Source of the DNA: Streptomyces sp. H27-C3
Lineage (GTDB): Bacteria > Actinomycetota > Actinomycetes > Streptomycetales > Streptomycetaceae
Direction of reading: 5' to 3'
Assembly: GCF_030063415.1 (NCBI RefSeq)
Contig: NZ_JASITA010000002.1
Location: 186,001 to 250,000, forward strand
DNA length: 64,000 bases
Each line of letters opens with the position of its first letter. Position 1 is the first letter of the stretch. Made by a program: the position numbers and the translations under genes. The notes under the pieces are model-generated. The model was given only the letters and a program-made list of their open reading frames with translations, ran no database searches and was not told the origin of the DNA. This document shows, piece by piece, positions 52,606 through 61,056 of the stretch.

Positions 52606-53199
52606 GTGCTGTGTGACGAGCCTGACAAGGCCGGGTTGCGAAGAGAACTCGTCGACATGAGGAACCGGTTGACCAGGGATGACGTCCAGGAGACGGATGC
52701 CGCTCTGGCCCGGCGGGCGCTGCTGCTGCCGGAGCTCGTCGACGCCAGGACCGTGGCCGCGTATGTGTCCATCGGGCGCGAACCGGGTACCCACGCGCTC
52801 CTCGACGCGCTGCGCGCGCGGGGCGTACGGGTGCTGCTTCCGGTGCTCCTGGCGGACAACGATCTGGACTGGGCCGAGTACCGGGGCGCGGACCGGCTCG
52901 TGCGCGCCCGGCTCGGACTTCTGGAGCCGGGGGGCGCGCGGCTCGGCGTACACGCCGTCCTCGAAGCGGACGCGGTGCTGCTGCCCGGCCTCGCCGTGGA
53001 CAGCCGCGGGATGCGGCTGGGGCGGGGCGGTGGCAGTTACGACCGAGTGCTCGCCCGGCTGGACGCGGCCGGCGTGACGCCGTATCTGGTGGTGCTCCTG
53101 TACGACAACGAGGTGGTCGCGCGGGTCCCGAAGGAGCCGCACGACCACCCCGTACGCGCCGTGGTGACGCCCGGTGGCGTCAGGCGCTTTACGGCCTGA
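52606..53199 (+). CDS. 5-formyltetrahydrofolate cyclo-ligase
   Basis: 197 residues; converts 5-formyl-THF to methenyl-THF with ATP. Family features: KAGLRRELVDMRNRLT, VAAYVSIGREPGTHALLDAL, LLPGLAVDSRGMRLGRGGGSYDRVLARL and DEVVARVPKEPHDHPV-like tail (here NEVVARVPKEPHDHPVRAVV). GTG 52606 is the likely start; divergent from galU. It overlaps the convergent acylase by 11 bases. Confidence 0.9.
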   Translation: MLCDEPDKAGLRRELVDMRNRLTRDDVQETDAALARRALLLPELVDARTVAAYVSIGREPGTHALLDALRARGVRVLLPVLLADNDLDWAEYRGADRLVRARLGLLEPGGARLGVHAVLEADAVLLPGLAVDSRGMRLGRGGGSYDRVLARLDAAGVTPYLVVLLYDNEVVARVPKEPHDHPVRAVVTPGGVRRFTA

Positions 53200-55978
53200 G
53201 CACCAGCTTGTCGGAGGTGCTCTTCTCGACGGCTTCATCGGTGAACGCCCAGTCGAGCAGCTGGCCCTTGGCCCACTTGTCCGTCTGGTCGGTGTAGTGC
53301 GCGCTGTAGGCGTGCCCCGACGCACCGGTGAGGTTGATCCAGCGGGACTTGTCGAGGTCGTTCAGGTTCACCACCATCCGCATGGACGGCACCCACAGGA
53401 CCTCGTAGCCGCCCGCCGCGTTCCAGCCGGTGGCGTTGACCGCGGCCTCGCCGCCGCCCAGGTTCCACGGGCCGCGGTTCAGCATCCACCGCAGAACGCC
53501 GGGTCCTTCGGTGCCCAGCGTCTGATTCTTCAGGGTCAGCTGGTGCAGCCGGCCCCAGCTCCAGGTGTCGACGTCCTTGCCGAGCTTCGCCGTCAGCTCC
53601 CAGCGGGCGTCCTTCATCGCACGGTCGAGCAGTTCGTCCCGGGTGTCGGTCGCCGTGTTCAGACGGTTGCCCGGCGCCTGCCACCACTCGTTGTTCTCGT
53701 CCGTCAGCATCTTGCGGACGACCTCGTACCAGCGGTCGCCCCCGTCGGGCTGCGCCGTGTCCGGGTCGCGCTGACCGCACTCGCGCACCCGCTCGTCGGC
53801 GTCGTCGACCGGGCCCGAGCTGTCGGCGGGGCGGACGATCAGGCACTGGCCCTTGACCCGCAGTTCCTTGGGCATCTTGTTGCCGAAGGCCAGCATGAGG
53901 ACGTTGCGCCACACGGAGTTGAAGTACGCGGCGGCGGCGGAGTCCGGCTCCTGCGTGTAGTCCCAGCCCTCAAGGAGCTTCTGCGTCTCACGGACGTTCG
54001 AATCCGAGACATCGATCTTCAGCAGGTAGGGCGTGAGCAGCTTGGCGATCTCGCTGCTGTTGTCCCCCTGCATGATGCGCATGTCCTCGGTCGAGATCTT
54101 GACGCCGTCCTTGATCTTCGACTCGATGAGGTCGTTGATCCGCTGGCTGCGCGCGCCGTAGCCCCAGTCCTTGGTGAGCAGGTACGGGTACTTCTTCTGG
54201 TCGATCACGGCCTGGTTTGCGGTGACGATGTAGCCGCGCTTCGGGTTGTACTCGTACGGCAGCTCGTCCTGCGGGATGAACCCGGACCAGCGGTATCGGC
54301 GGTCCCAGCCCGCTGCGGGCATCGTGCCGTCGCCCGCGGCCCTGATCGGGATGCGGCCCGGGGCCTGGTAGCCGATGTTGCCCTTGGTGTCGGCGTAGAT
54401 GAGGTTCTGCGAGGGGACCTCGAAGTGGCCCGCAGCCGCGCGGAAGCTCTTGAAGTCCTTGGCCCGGTTCAGCTCGAACACGGCGTCCATCGACTTGCCG
54501 GGCATCAGTGCGGTCCACTTGAGGGAGATCGCGTAGCCGTCACCGCGGTCGGGCGCGGCGTTGGCGACCGGGGCCTTCTCGCCGACCTTCTCCAGCTCGT
54601 CGCTGCGGTCGGAGACCAGTGGGCCGTTGTTGGTGGAGCGGACGGTGATTTTCTTCGACTTGCCGCCGGCGACCTTGATGGTCTCCTCGCGGGTCGTGAA
54701 GGGCTTCTGCTTGCCGTCGTAGAGGTAGCTCTCGCCGGTGATCTTCTCCAGGTAGAGATCGGTGACGTCGGCGCCCAGATTGGTGAAGCCCCAGGCGATG
54801 TCCTTGTTGTGGCCGATGATCACGCCGGGCAGACCGGCGAAGGTGTTGCCGGCGACGTCGTACTTGCACTCCGCGGTGATGCTGCGGCAGTGCAGACCCA
54901 TCTGGTACCAGGTCGAGGGCAGCTGGGGGGCCAGGTGCGGGTCGTTGGCGAGCAGCGGCTTTCCGGTGGTCGTGTACTGGCCGGAGACGACCCAGGAGTT
55001 GGATCCGATGCCGCTGCCGTTCGGGCCGAGCAGGGCGGGGATCTCGTCGAGGGCGTCGGAGACCCGGGAGAGCTGGCTCTGGAAGCCCTGGGTGCCGTTC
55101 GACCCGTTCGACCCGTTCGACCCGCTGGTGCCTGCGCCGCCCGTGCCGGTGCCCGAACCGGTCCCGGCGCCCGCACCCGAGCCCGAGCCGTTCGCGCCGG
55201 CGGAGGCCTTCGGGTCGAACTTCTTCGTGATCTCGTCGACCGCGCCCTCCTGAACGACCGGCTTGTTGCGGTCGAAGGGATAGCCCGGGTAGAGGTCCTT
55301 GATCTGCTTGGTGGTCAGCCGGCTCGTCATCAGCGAACGGTCGATCTCGTCCTGCATGTTGCCGCGCAGGTCCCAGGCCATGGCCTTGAGCCAGGCCACC
55401 GAGTCGACGGGCGTCCACTTCTCGGGCTTGTAGTCGCTGGTGAGGCCCAGAGCGGCGTACTCGACCGAGAGGTCCTTGCCGTCGCGGCCTTCGAGGTACG
55501 AGTTGACCCCGGCGGCGTACGACTGGAGGTACTTCTTGGTCTCCGGCGACAGCTCGGTGTCGTACTCCTGCTGCGCGACCTGACGCCAGCCGAGCGTGCG
55601 CAGGAAGGTGTCGGTCTCGACCTGGCCGGAGCCGAACATCTCCGAGAGACGGCCCGACGTCATGTGACGGCGGACGTCCATCTCGTAGAAGCGGTCCTGC
55701 GCCTGGACGAAGCCCTGGGCGCGGAACAGGTCTTCGTCGGAGTCCGCGTAAATCTGCGGAATGCCGTAGCTGTCGCGCTTGACGTCGACGGGCCCGGAGA
55801 GGCCTTCGACCTCGATCGAGCCGGTGGTCTGCGGGAAGGAGGCGCGCACCGTACTGATGCTCCAGAACGTGCCATAGCCGACACCCGCAACAAGCGCCAA
55901 CACCAACACGATCACAATCAGGCGGGCGCGACGCCCCTTCTTCTTCTTGCCGGAAGAGGCGGTGGTGTTGGCGGGCAT
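53189..55978 (-). CDS. penicillin acylase family N-terminal nucleophile hydrolase
   Basis: 929 residues. Lys-rich start, one membrane segment (LIVIVLVLALVAGVGYGTFW), then the alpha part (VDVKRDSYGIPQIYADSDED, QGFVQAQDRFYEMDVRR) and the beta part beginning at the autocleavage site GIGSNSWVVSG, whose serine becomes the N-terminal nucleophile. A Gly/Ser/Asn/Thr-rich low-complexity linker with GSN repeats lies in the spacer. Acts on amides, such as beta-lactam side chains or acyl-homoserine lactones; natural substrate unknown. ATG 55978. Confidence 0.9.
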   Translation of the reverse strand: MPANTTASSGKKKKGRRARLIVIVLVLALVAGVGYGTFWSISTVRASFPQTTGSIEVEGLSGPVDVKRDSYGIPQIYADSDEDLFRAQGFVQAQDRFYEMDVRRHMTSGRLSEMFGSGQVETDTFLRTLGWRQVAQQEYDTELSPETKKYLQSYAAGVNSYLEGRDGKDLSVEYAALGLTSDYKPEKWTPVDSVAWLKAMAWDLRGNMQDEIDRSLMTSRLTTKQIKDLYPGYPFDRNKPVVQEGAVDEITKKFDPKASAGANGSGSGAGAGTGSGTGTGGAGTSGSNGSNGSNGTQGFQSQLSRVSDALDEIPALLGPNGSGIGSNSWVVSGQYTTTGKPLLANDPHLAPQLPSTWYQMGLHCRSITAECKYDVAGNTFAGLPGVIIGHNKDIAWGFTNLGADVTDLYLEKITGESYLYDGKQKPFTTREETIKVAGGKSKKITVRSTNNGPLVSDRSDELEKVGEKAPVANAAPDRGDGYAISLKWTALMPGKSMDAVFELNRAKDFKSFRAAAGHFEVPSQNLIYADTKGNIGYQAPGRIPIRAAGDGTMPAAGWDRRYRWSGFIPQDELPYEYNPKRGYIVTANQAVIDQKKYPYLLTKDWGYGARSQRINDLIESKIKDGVKISTEDMRIMQGDNSSEIAKLLTPYLLKIDVSDSNVRETQKLLEGWDYTQEPDSAAAAYFNSVWRNVLMLAFGNKMPKELRVKGQCLIVRPADSSGPVDDADERVRECGQRDPDTAQPDGGDRWYEVVRKMLTDENNEWWQAPGNRLNTATDTRDELLDRAMKDARWELTAKLGKDVDTWSWGRLHQLTLKNQTLGTEGPGVLRWMLNRGPWNLGGGEAAVNATGWNAAGGYEVLWVPSMRMVVNLNDLDKSRWINLTGASGHAYSAHYTDQTDKWAKGQLLDWAFTDEAVEKSTSDKLVLRP

Positions 55979-56157
55979 CGCTGTCCTTCGAGGGGCAGGG
56001 TGGTCCTGGGGTGCTGGAGCAACCATAGGCGTAGCGCTCCTACGCTCCCGACGCGGTGCCTCCAACTGTGATCGTACGGATGATCGAGGGCGTCAAGGAA
56101 GCGTTAAAGATTAGGTAAGGTAACGAAGTACCGGCCGCCGGAGGAACGATCCGGCAG

Positions 56158-57687
56158 GTGTGCGAGGGAAGGAAACGTCCACTGACTGTCCATCAGCTCA
56201 ATGAACTCCTGCTCATCTGCTCGCTCGTCCTGCTCTCCGCAGTCGCCGCCGTGCGTCTGTCGTCCCGCAGTGGCCTCCCCAGCCTGCTCATTTATCTCGG
56301 CATCGGTGTCGCGATAGGGCAGGACGGGATCTTCAACGTCAAGTTCGACAACGCCGAACTCACGCAGGTGATCGGTTACGCCGCACTCGTGGTGATCCTG
56401 GCCGAGGGCGGTCTGGGCACGAAGTGGAAAGAGATCAAGCCGGCGCTGCCCGCCGCTGTCGTCATGTCGACCTTCGGCGTCGCGGTGAGCGTCGGCGTCA
56501 CAGCCGCGGCGGCGCACTATCTGGTCGGACTCGACTGGCGACAGTCCCTGATCATCGGCGCGGTGGTCTCATCGACGGACGCGGCGGCCGTCTTCTCCGT
56601 GCTGCGCAAGGTCCCGCTGCCCTCCCGGCTGACCGGTGTGCTGGAAGCCGAGTCGGGCTTCAACGACGCCCCCGTGGTCATCCTGGTGGTGGCGTTCTCG
56701 ACCGCGGGGCCGGTGGACGCCTGGTACGTGCTGGTCGGCGAGATCGCTCTTGAGCTGGCGATCGGCGCGGCCATCGGGCTCACGGTGGGCTTGCTGGGCG
56801 CGTACGGCATACGGCGGGTGGCCCTGCCCGCCTCCGGCCTCTACCCGATCGCGGTCATGGCGATCGCGGTGGCCGCGTACGCCGCCGGCGCCATGGCGCA
56901 CGGCAGTGGCTTCCTCGCCGTCTATCTCGCGGCCATGGTGCTGGGAAACGCCAAGCTGCCGCACTGGCCGGCGACGCGCGGGTTCGCGGACGGGCTCGGC
57001 TGGATCGCGCAGATCGGCATGTTCGTCCTGCTCGGCCTGCTGGTCACACCGCACGAGCTGCTGGACGACTTCTGGCCCGCCATGATCGTCGGTCTGGTGC
57101 TGACCATGGTGGCCCGCCCGCTGTCCGTGATGCTCAGCATGCTGCCCTTCCGACAGCCGTGGCGGGAGCAGGTACTCGTCTCCTGGGCGGGGCTGCGCGG
57201 GGCCGTGCCCATCGTGCTGGCCACCATCCCGATGGTGGCGGGCGTCGACGACAGCGGGCAGATCTTCAACATCGTCTTCGTGCTCGTCGTCGTCTACACC
57301 CTCGTCCAGGGGCCGACCCTGCCCTGGCTGGCGACCCGGCTGAAGCTCGGCGACACCGAGACGGGCGCCGCCGACCTGGGCATCGAGTCGGCGCCGCTGG
57401 AGCGGCTGCGCGGCCATCTGCTCTCGGTCGCGATCCCCGCGAAGTCGCGGATGCACGGCGTCGAGGTGGCCGAGCTGCGGCTGCCGCACGGGGCCGCGGT
57501 GACCCTGGTCGTCCGCGACCGAACCAGCTTCGTACCGCTGCCGACGACCGTGCTGCGGCGGGGCGACGAGCTGCTCGTGGTGGCGACCGATCCGGTACGC
57601 GACGCAGCGGAGCGACGGCTGCGGGCCGTCGGACAGGGCGGCAAGCTGGCCGGCTGGCTGGGAACCGGAGGGGGTAATTCTGGTTGA
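56158..57687 (+). CDS. CPA1-type potassium/proton antiporter with TrkA-C domain
   Basis: Membrane antiporter, 509 residues from GTG 56158. Twelve or so hydrophobic segments; VVSSTDAAAVFSVLR and EAESGFNDAPVVILV are the Na/K-H exchanger motifs, with the Asp pair essential for exchange. C-terminal ~100 residues form a TrkA-C domain (GVEVAELRLPHGAAVTLVVR) that may sense nucleotide. Similar to NhaP2/CvrA. The expected N-terminus MTVHxLNxLLL aligns with CTG 56182, so a shorter 501-residue protein is possible. Confidence 0.88.
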   Translation: MCEGRKRPLTVHQLNELLLICSLVLLSAVAAVRLSSRSGLPSLLIYLGIGVAIGQDGIFNVKFDNAELTQVIGYAALVVILAEGGLGTKWKEIKPALPAAVVMSTFGVAVSVGVTAAAAHYLVGLDWRQSLIIGAVVSSTDAAAVFSVLRKVPLPSRLTGVLEAESGFNDAPVVILVVAFSTAGPVDAWYVLVGEIALELAIGAAIGLTVGLLGAYGIRRVALPASGLYPIAVMAIAVAAYAAGAMAHGSGFLAVYLAAMVLGNAKLPHWPATRGFADGLGWIAQIGMFVLLGLLVTPHELLDDFWPAMIVGLVLTMVARPLSVMLSMLPFRQPWREQVLVSWAGLRGAVPIVLATIPMVAGVDDSGQIFNIVFVLVVVYTLVQGPTLPWLATRLKLGDTETGAADLGIESAPLERLRGHLLSVAIPAKSRMHGVEVAELRLPHGAAVTLVVRDRTSFVPLPTTVLRRGDELLVVATDPVRDAAERRLRAVGQGGKLAGWLGTGGGNSG

Positions 57688-57970
57688 TCGCAGGTTCTAA
57701 GGCTGCGTGACGGCTCTCATACGTAATCGCAGGCTCCACGGGCAGGATTGCCTGTAGCCTGAAGGTGTACTGATTTACCAACTCTGCCTGACGCAGAGCT
57801 GGCGCGACCGCACGGCGGCCGGCCCCCCTCGCAGTGGGTGTCCTGGTATCTACCGCAGGTCCTGCGCAAGAGGACAGCTCTCGGCGGCTCCCGCACGCTC
57901 GTACATTCGCGTGCACCCGCACATGTGCGGGCACAGGGGAGCGTCACCAGGTGGCGGAAAGGCAAGGACC
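57688..57970 (+). other. intergenic leader of MFS gene
   Basis: Contains a small CTCTGC/GCAGAG hairpin (57782-57798) after the antiporter gene and a 16-bp perfect palindrome CCCGCACATGTGCGGG (57916-57931), 40 bases before the permease start, likely an operator or leader hairpin. No coding frame. Confidence 0.5.
57916..57931. promoter_or_regulatory. 16-bp perfect palindrome before MFS gene
   Basis: CCCGCACATGTGCGGG; candidate repressor site. Confidence 0.5.
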
Positions 57971-59236
57971 GTGGCATCCACGGTCACCGCGAGCCGCCCC
58001 GGTTACGGGCAGCTGCTGCGCACACCGGGGGCATGGACCTACCTGCTCCCCGGCTTCCTGGCACGACAGCCCTTCGCGATGCTGACAATCGGCATCGTGC
58101 TGCTGGTGCAGCACACCACCGGCTCGTACGGAACGGCAGGCATCGTCGCCGCCGTCACCGGCGTTTCCATGGCACTGTTCGCACCGCAGAGCGGAAAACT
58201 GGCCGACCGTTTCGGCCAGAGCGCCGTCCTCATCCCGGGCATCCTGGTGCACACGGCGTCCGTAGTCACACTGACGGCGCTCGCCCTCGTGGACGCGCCC
58301 CTGTGGGCGCTGTTCGTCGCGGCCGTCCCCACCGGTGCTTCCGTGCCGCAGATCGGCCCGATGGTGCGGGCCCGCTGGGCCGCGAAGCTGGAGGGTTCGC
58401 CGCTGATGTCCACCGCGGCGGCCTTCGAGTCGGTGACGGACGAGTTCACCTTCGTCGTCGGACCGGTCCTCGCGACCGCACTGTGCACCGGCGTGCACCC
58501 GGCGGCCGGCCTGATCGCCGAGGCGACGCTGACCCTGGTCGGCGGCCTGTTCTTCGCACTCCAGCGGGAGACGCAGCCCAAGGTCGGACGCGTGAGCGCG
58601 TCCGACGGGCGCCGCGTCTCCGCGCTGTCCGTGCCGGGCGTGCGGGTGCTTGCCGTGGCCTTCCTCGGCATCGGCGCGGTCTTCGGCGGCATGCAGGTCT
58701 CACTGACCGCCTTCTCCGAGGAGATCGGCCGTCCCGGAGTGAACGGGCTGCTGTACGGCGTATTCGCCGCGGGCAACATGCTCGCGGGCATCGCGTGCGG
58801 CGCCATCGCCTGGAAGGTCGGGCCCCGGCGCCGGCTGATGTTCGGGTACGCCGGCCTGACGCTGGCCGCGTCCGGACTGTGGGCAGTGCACTCCGTGCCA
58901 CTGCTCGCGGGTCTGGGGCTGCTGGTCGGACTGTGCATCGCGCCCGCGCTGATCACCGGCTACACGATGGTCGAGACCCTGGTGCCCGCCACGGCCCGCA
59001 CCGAGGCCTTCACCTGGCTGACCGGCGCCGTCGCGCTGGGCCAGGCGGCGGCCGTCACGGTCGCCGGACAGCTGGCGGACGCGAACGGCGCGAGCGCCGG
59101 ATTCCTGGTGCCGCTGGCCGGTACCGTGCTCGCCTTCAGCACGCTGGTAGCACTGCGCTCGCGGCTGCTGCCGAAGTCCTCGGGGCGGGTGGCGGCACGT
59201 GGCATGGGTCACCGAGTGCCGGTCACGGTGGACTGA
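57971..59236 (+). CDS. MFS permease
   Basis: 421 residues, about twelve membrane segments. MFS features: SGKLADRFGQSAVLIPG (loop 2-3, G-x3-D-R-x-G), FGGMQVSLTAFSEEIG and KVGPRRRLMFGYAG (loop 8-9). Probably a drug or metabolite exporter (DHA1-like); not otherwise assignable. GTG 57971 with GGAAAGG eight bases upstream. Confidence 0.87.
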   Translation: MASTVTASRPGYGQLLRTPGAWTYLLPGFLARQPFAMLTIGIVLLVQHTTGSYGTAGIVAAVTGVSMALFAPQSGKLADRFGQSAVLIPGILVHTASVVTLTALALVDAPLWALFVAAVPTGASVPQIGPMVRARWAAKLEGSPLMSTAAAFESVTDEFTFVVGPVLATALCTGVHPAAGLIAEATLTLVGGLFFALQRETQPKVGRVSASDGRRVSALSVPGVRVLAVAFLGIGAVFGGMQVSLTAFSEEIGRPGVNGLLYGVFAAGNMLAGIACGAIAWKVGPRRRLMFGYAGLTLAASGLWAVHSVPLLAGLGLLVGLCIAPALITGYTMVETLVPATARTEAFTWLTGAVALGQAAAVTVAGQLADANGASAGFLVPLAGTVLAFSTLVALRSRLLPKSSGRVAARGMGHRVPVTVD

Positions 59237-59302
59237 TCCAGCGGAATACGTCACTATGGACCGTCGTTAGCACTCATCGAGTGAGAGTGCCAGGAGGAGC
59301 AA

Positions 59303-59668
59303 GTGCCGACCTATCAGTATCAGTGCACCGAATGCGGCGAGGGCCTCGAGGCGGTGCAGAAGTTCACCGATGACGCCTTGACGGTGTGCCCCAGCTGCGA
59401 AGGACGCCTGAAGAAGGTGTTCTCGGCGGTCGGCATTGTCTTCAAGGGTTCCGGTTTCTACCGGAACGACAGCCGTGGCTCCTCGTCGAGCAGCACGGCG
59501 CCGACGTCGCCCGCGAAGACGGCCGCGTCGGCCTCGTCGACGTCGTCCGGTTCTTCCGGTTCCGGTTCTTCCGGATCGGGCTCCGAGTCGAAGTCGTCCT
59601 CGAACTCGGGCTCCTCGTCGAGCTCCAGCAGCTCGTCGAGCTCGTCCAGCAGATCCTCGGCCGCCTGA
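59303..59668 (+). CDS. FmdB-family zinc-ribbon protein with serine-rich tail
   Basis: 121 residues. N-terminal zinc ribbon PTYQYQCTECGEGLE...VCPSCEGRLKKVF (C-x2-C twice) and IVFKGSGFYRNDSR, then ~55 residues that are mostly serine and glycine. Related to M. tuberculosis Rv0991c (Ruc), a zinc protein with a disordered tail acting as a redox-regulated chaperone that cooperates with Hsp70. Here it lies near mscL, mtnP, cyclo-ligase, galU, as Rv0991c does. GTG 59303 with GGAGGAG two to five bases upstream. Confidence 0.85.
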   Translation: MPTYQYQCTECGEGLEAVQKFTDDALTVCPSCEGRLKKVFSAVGIVFKGSGFYRNDSRGSSSSSTAPTSPAKTAASASSTSSGSSGSGSSGSGSESKSSSNSGSSSSSSSSSSSSSRSSAA

Positions 59669-59679
59669 CCCACCGCCTT

Positions 59680-59841
59680 ACGACCTCGGGGGCAATAGTG
59701 CGCGGGTTCCCGGCGTTATGCGACTCCGCCTCCGGCGTTGTCGTCGGTCGACGACGCTCCGCGTCGCCTCCCTCCTCCGCCTTGGACGCGAAGCCGCATA
59801 ACGCCGCTCGCTGATCCACGCTCCATTGCCCCCGAGGTCGT
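59680..59841 (+). repeat. MITE-like element, complete copy
   Basis: About 162 bases with outer inverted repeats ACGACCTCGGGGGCAAT (59680-59696) and ATTGCCCCCGAGGTCGT (59825-59841), perfect over 17 bases, and inner repeats CGGCGTTATGCG (59711-59722) / CGCATAACGCCG (59795-59806). The core has a GTCGTCG/CGACGAC dyad. No transposase. The internal 80 bases are identical to 1921-2001 in reverse orientation. Adjacent TTA/TTA bases could be a short target duplication. Confidence 0.8.
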
Positions 59842-59860
59842 TACGCATGCCTCAGCAGGT

Positions 59861-59884
59861 CCCCGCCGTATCCGTACGGCGGGG
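59861..59884. terminator. hairpin downstream of FmdB gene
   Basis: CCCCGCCGTA / TACGGCGGGG, perfect 10-bp stem with TCCG loop; partly repeated 36 bases on. Confidence 0.7.
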
Positions 59885-59934
59885 ACATCTGCATGTACGC
59901 GACGTATCCGTACGGCGGGAACTGCATGTACGCG
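59867..59934 (+). repeat. two tandem 36-bp units upstream of mtnP
   Basis: CGTATCCGTACGGCGGG is exact in both units (59867-59883, 59903-59919), each followed by TGCATGTACGCG. The frame matching mtnP would encode YPYGG-xxCMYA repeats, but mtnP starts later. Confidence 0.75.
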
Positions 59935-59996
59935 CCCGAGGGGCCGCCGTGTGGACGCCGGGTCGGCCTCGCCAACTCCGCGTGCGGACGCCCGGC

Positions 59997-60002
59997 TAGT
60001 GT
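59997..60002 (+). promoter_or_regulatory. -10 element for leaderless mtnP transcript
   Basis: TAGTGT ends seven bases before ATG 60010; no ribosome site. Confidence 0.5.
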
Positions 60003-60009
60003 GATCGCC

Positions 60010-60843
60010 ATGGTGAACGCAGAGATCGGCGTAATCGGCGGCTCGGGCTTCTACTCCTTTTTGGAGGACGTGACCGAGGTCCAGGTGGACACCCCCTACG
60101 GGAAACCGAGTGACTCCCTGTTCCTCGGTGAGATCGCCGGACGGCGGGTCGCGTTCCTCCCCCGCCACGGACGCGGTCACCATCTGCCGCCGCACCGCAT
60201 CAACTACCGCGCCAACCTGTGGGCACTGCGCTCCGTCGGCGCGCGCCAGGTCCTCGGTCCGTGCGCGGTGGGCGGGCTGCGTGCGGAGTACGGGCCGGGC
60301 ACTCTGCTCGTACCCGACCAGCTGGTGGACCGTACAAAGGCGCGGGCGCAGACCTTCTACGACGGTGAGACGCCGGTGGACAAGAAGCTGCCGAACGTGG
60401 TGCACCTGACCTTCGCCGACCCGTACTGCCCCGAGGGGCGCAAGGCAGCGCTCGCGGCGGCGCGCGGACGTCAGTGGGAGCCGGTGGACGGCGGGACGCT
60501 GGTGGTCATCGAAGGGCCGCGCTTCTCGACGCGCGCCGAGTCACGGTGGCACGCGGCGAACGGCTGGTCGGTGGTCGGCATGACCGGGCACCCGGAAGCG
60601 GTACTCGCACGGGAACTGGGGCTCTGCTACACGTCACTGACGCTGGTGACGGACCTGGACGCGGGCGCCGAGACGGGCGAGGGCGTCTCCCACGAGGAGG
60701 TGCTGAAGGTCTTCGGGGCCAATGTCGGCCGGCTGCGTTCGGTGCTCTTCGACGCGGTGGCCGCGCTGCCCGCGAGCGAGACGCGCGACTGCCTGTGCGC
60801 GCACGCCTTGGACGGGGCCGACACCGGGATCGAGCTGCCTTAG
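60010..60843 (+). CDS. mtnP: S-methyl-5'-thioadenosine phosphorylase
   Basis: 277 residues; releases adenine from methylthioadenosine for methionine salvage. Motifs IGVIGGSGFYSFLE, VAFLPRHGRGHHLPPHRIN, VIEGPRFSTRAESRW and MTGHPEAVLARELGLCY belong to the PNP/MTAP family. It starts at ATG 60010; GTG 60013 is adjacent. An upstream in-frame ATG (59893) would add 39 residues lacking similarity. Confidence 0.93.
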   Translation: MVNAEIGVIGGSGFYSFLEDVTEVQVDTPYGKPSDSLFLGEIAGRRVAFLPRHGRGHHLPPHRINYRANLWALRSVGARQVLGPCAVGGLRAEYGPGTLLVPDQLVDRTKARAQTFYDGETPVDKKLPNVVHLTFADPYCPEGRKAALAAARGRQWEPVDGGTLVVIEGPRFSTRAESRWHAANGWSVVGMTGHPEAVLARELGLCYTSLTLVTDLDAGAETGEGVSHEEVLKVFGANVGRLRSVLFDAVAALPASETRDCLCAHALDGADTGIELP

Positions 60844-61056
60844 CCGGCCGACCGGGGCGAGGGGCCTGGCTGACCGGGTTGGGGCGGGCTGAGCGGGGCT
60901 GAGGGGCCTGACCGCCCTTGCGGGTGAGCGAGTTGTCCACAACTCGGTGGACGTCCACAGGGCTCGGCGAGGTCCTGCCGAATCCTGGATCGTGAGGAGC
61001 GTTCGAGAAGAACGCGGCACGCAGAACGAAGCTCCTCACAGCAGGTGGTATTCGCT
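60844..61056. other. intergenic region with a DnaA-box-like site
   Basis: TTGTCCACA at 60933-60941 fits the Streptomyces DnaA-box consensus, with a second GTCCACA at 60953-60959. No other origin feature is present. Confidence 0.35.

Noticed and set aside
53174..56071. 965-residue plus-strand frame opposite the acylase
   Set aside because: Antisense shadow of the penicillin acylase gene; no ribosome site or recognised motif.
59847..59999. 50-codon gene between MITE and mtnP
   Set aside because: Sequence derives from the duplicated unit, is Arg/Val/His-rich without homology, and its ribosome site is the MITE terminal repeat.
60901..60960. Replication origin
   Set aside because: Only one full DnaA-box match, no AT-rich region, and no dnaA/dnaN nearby.
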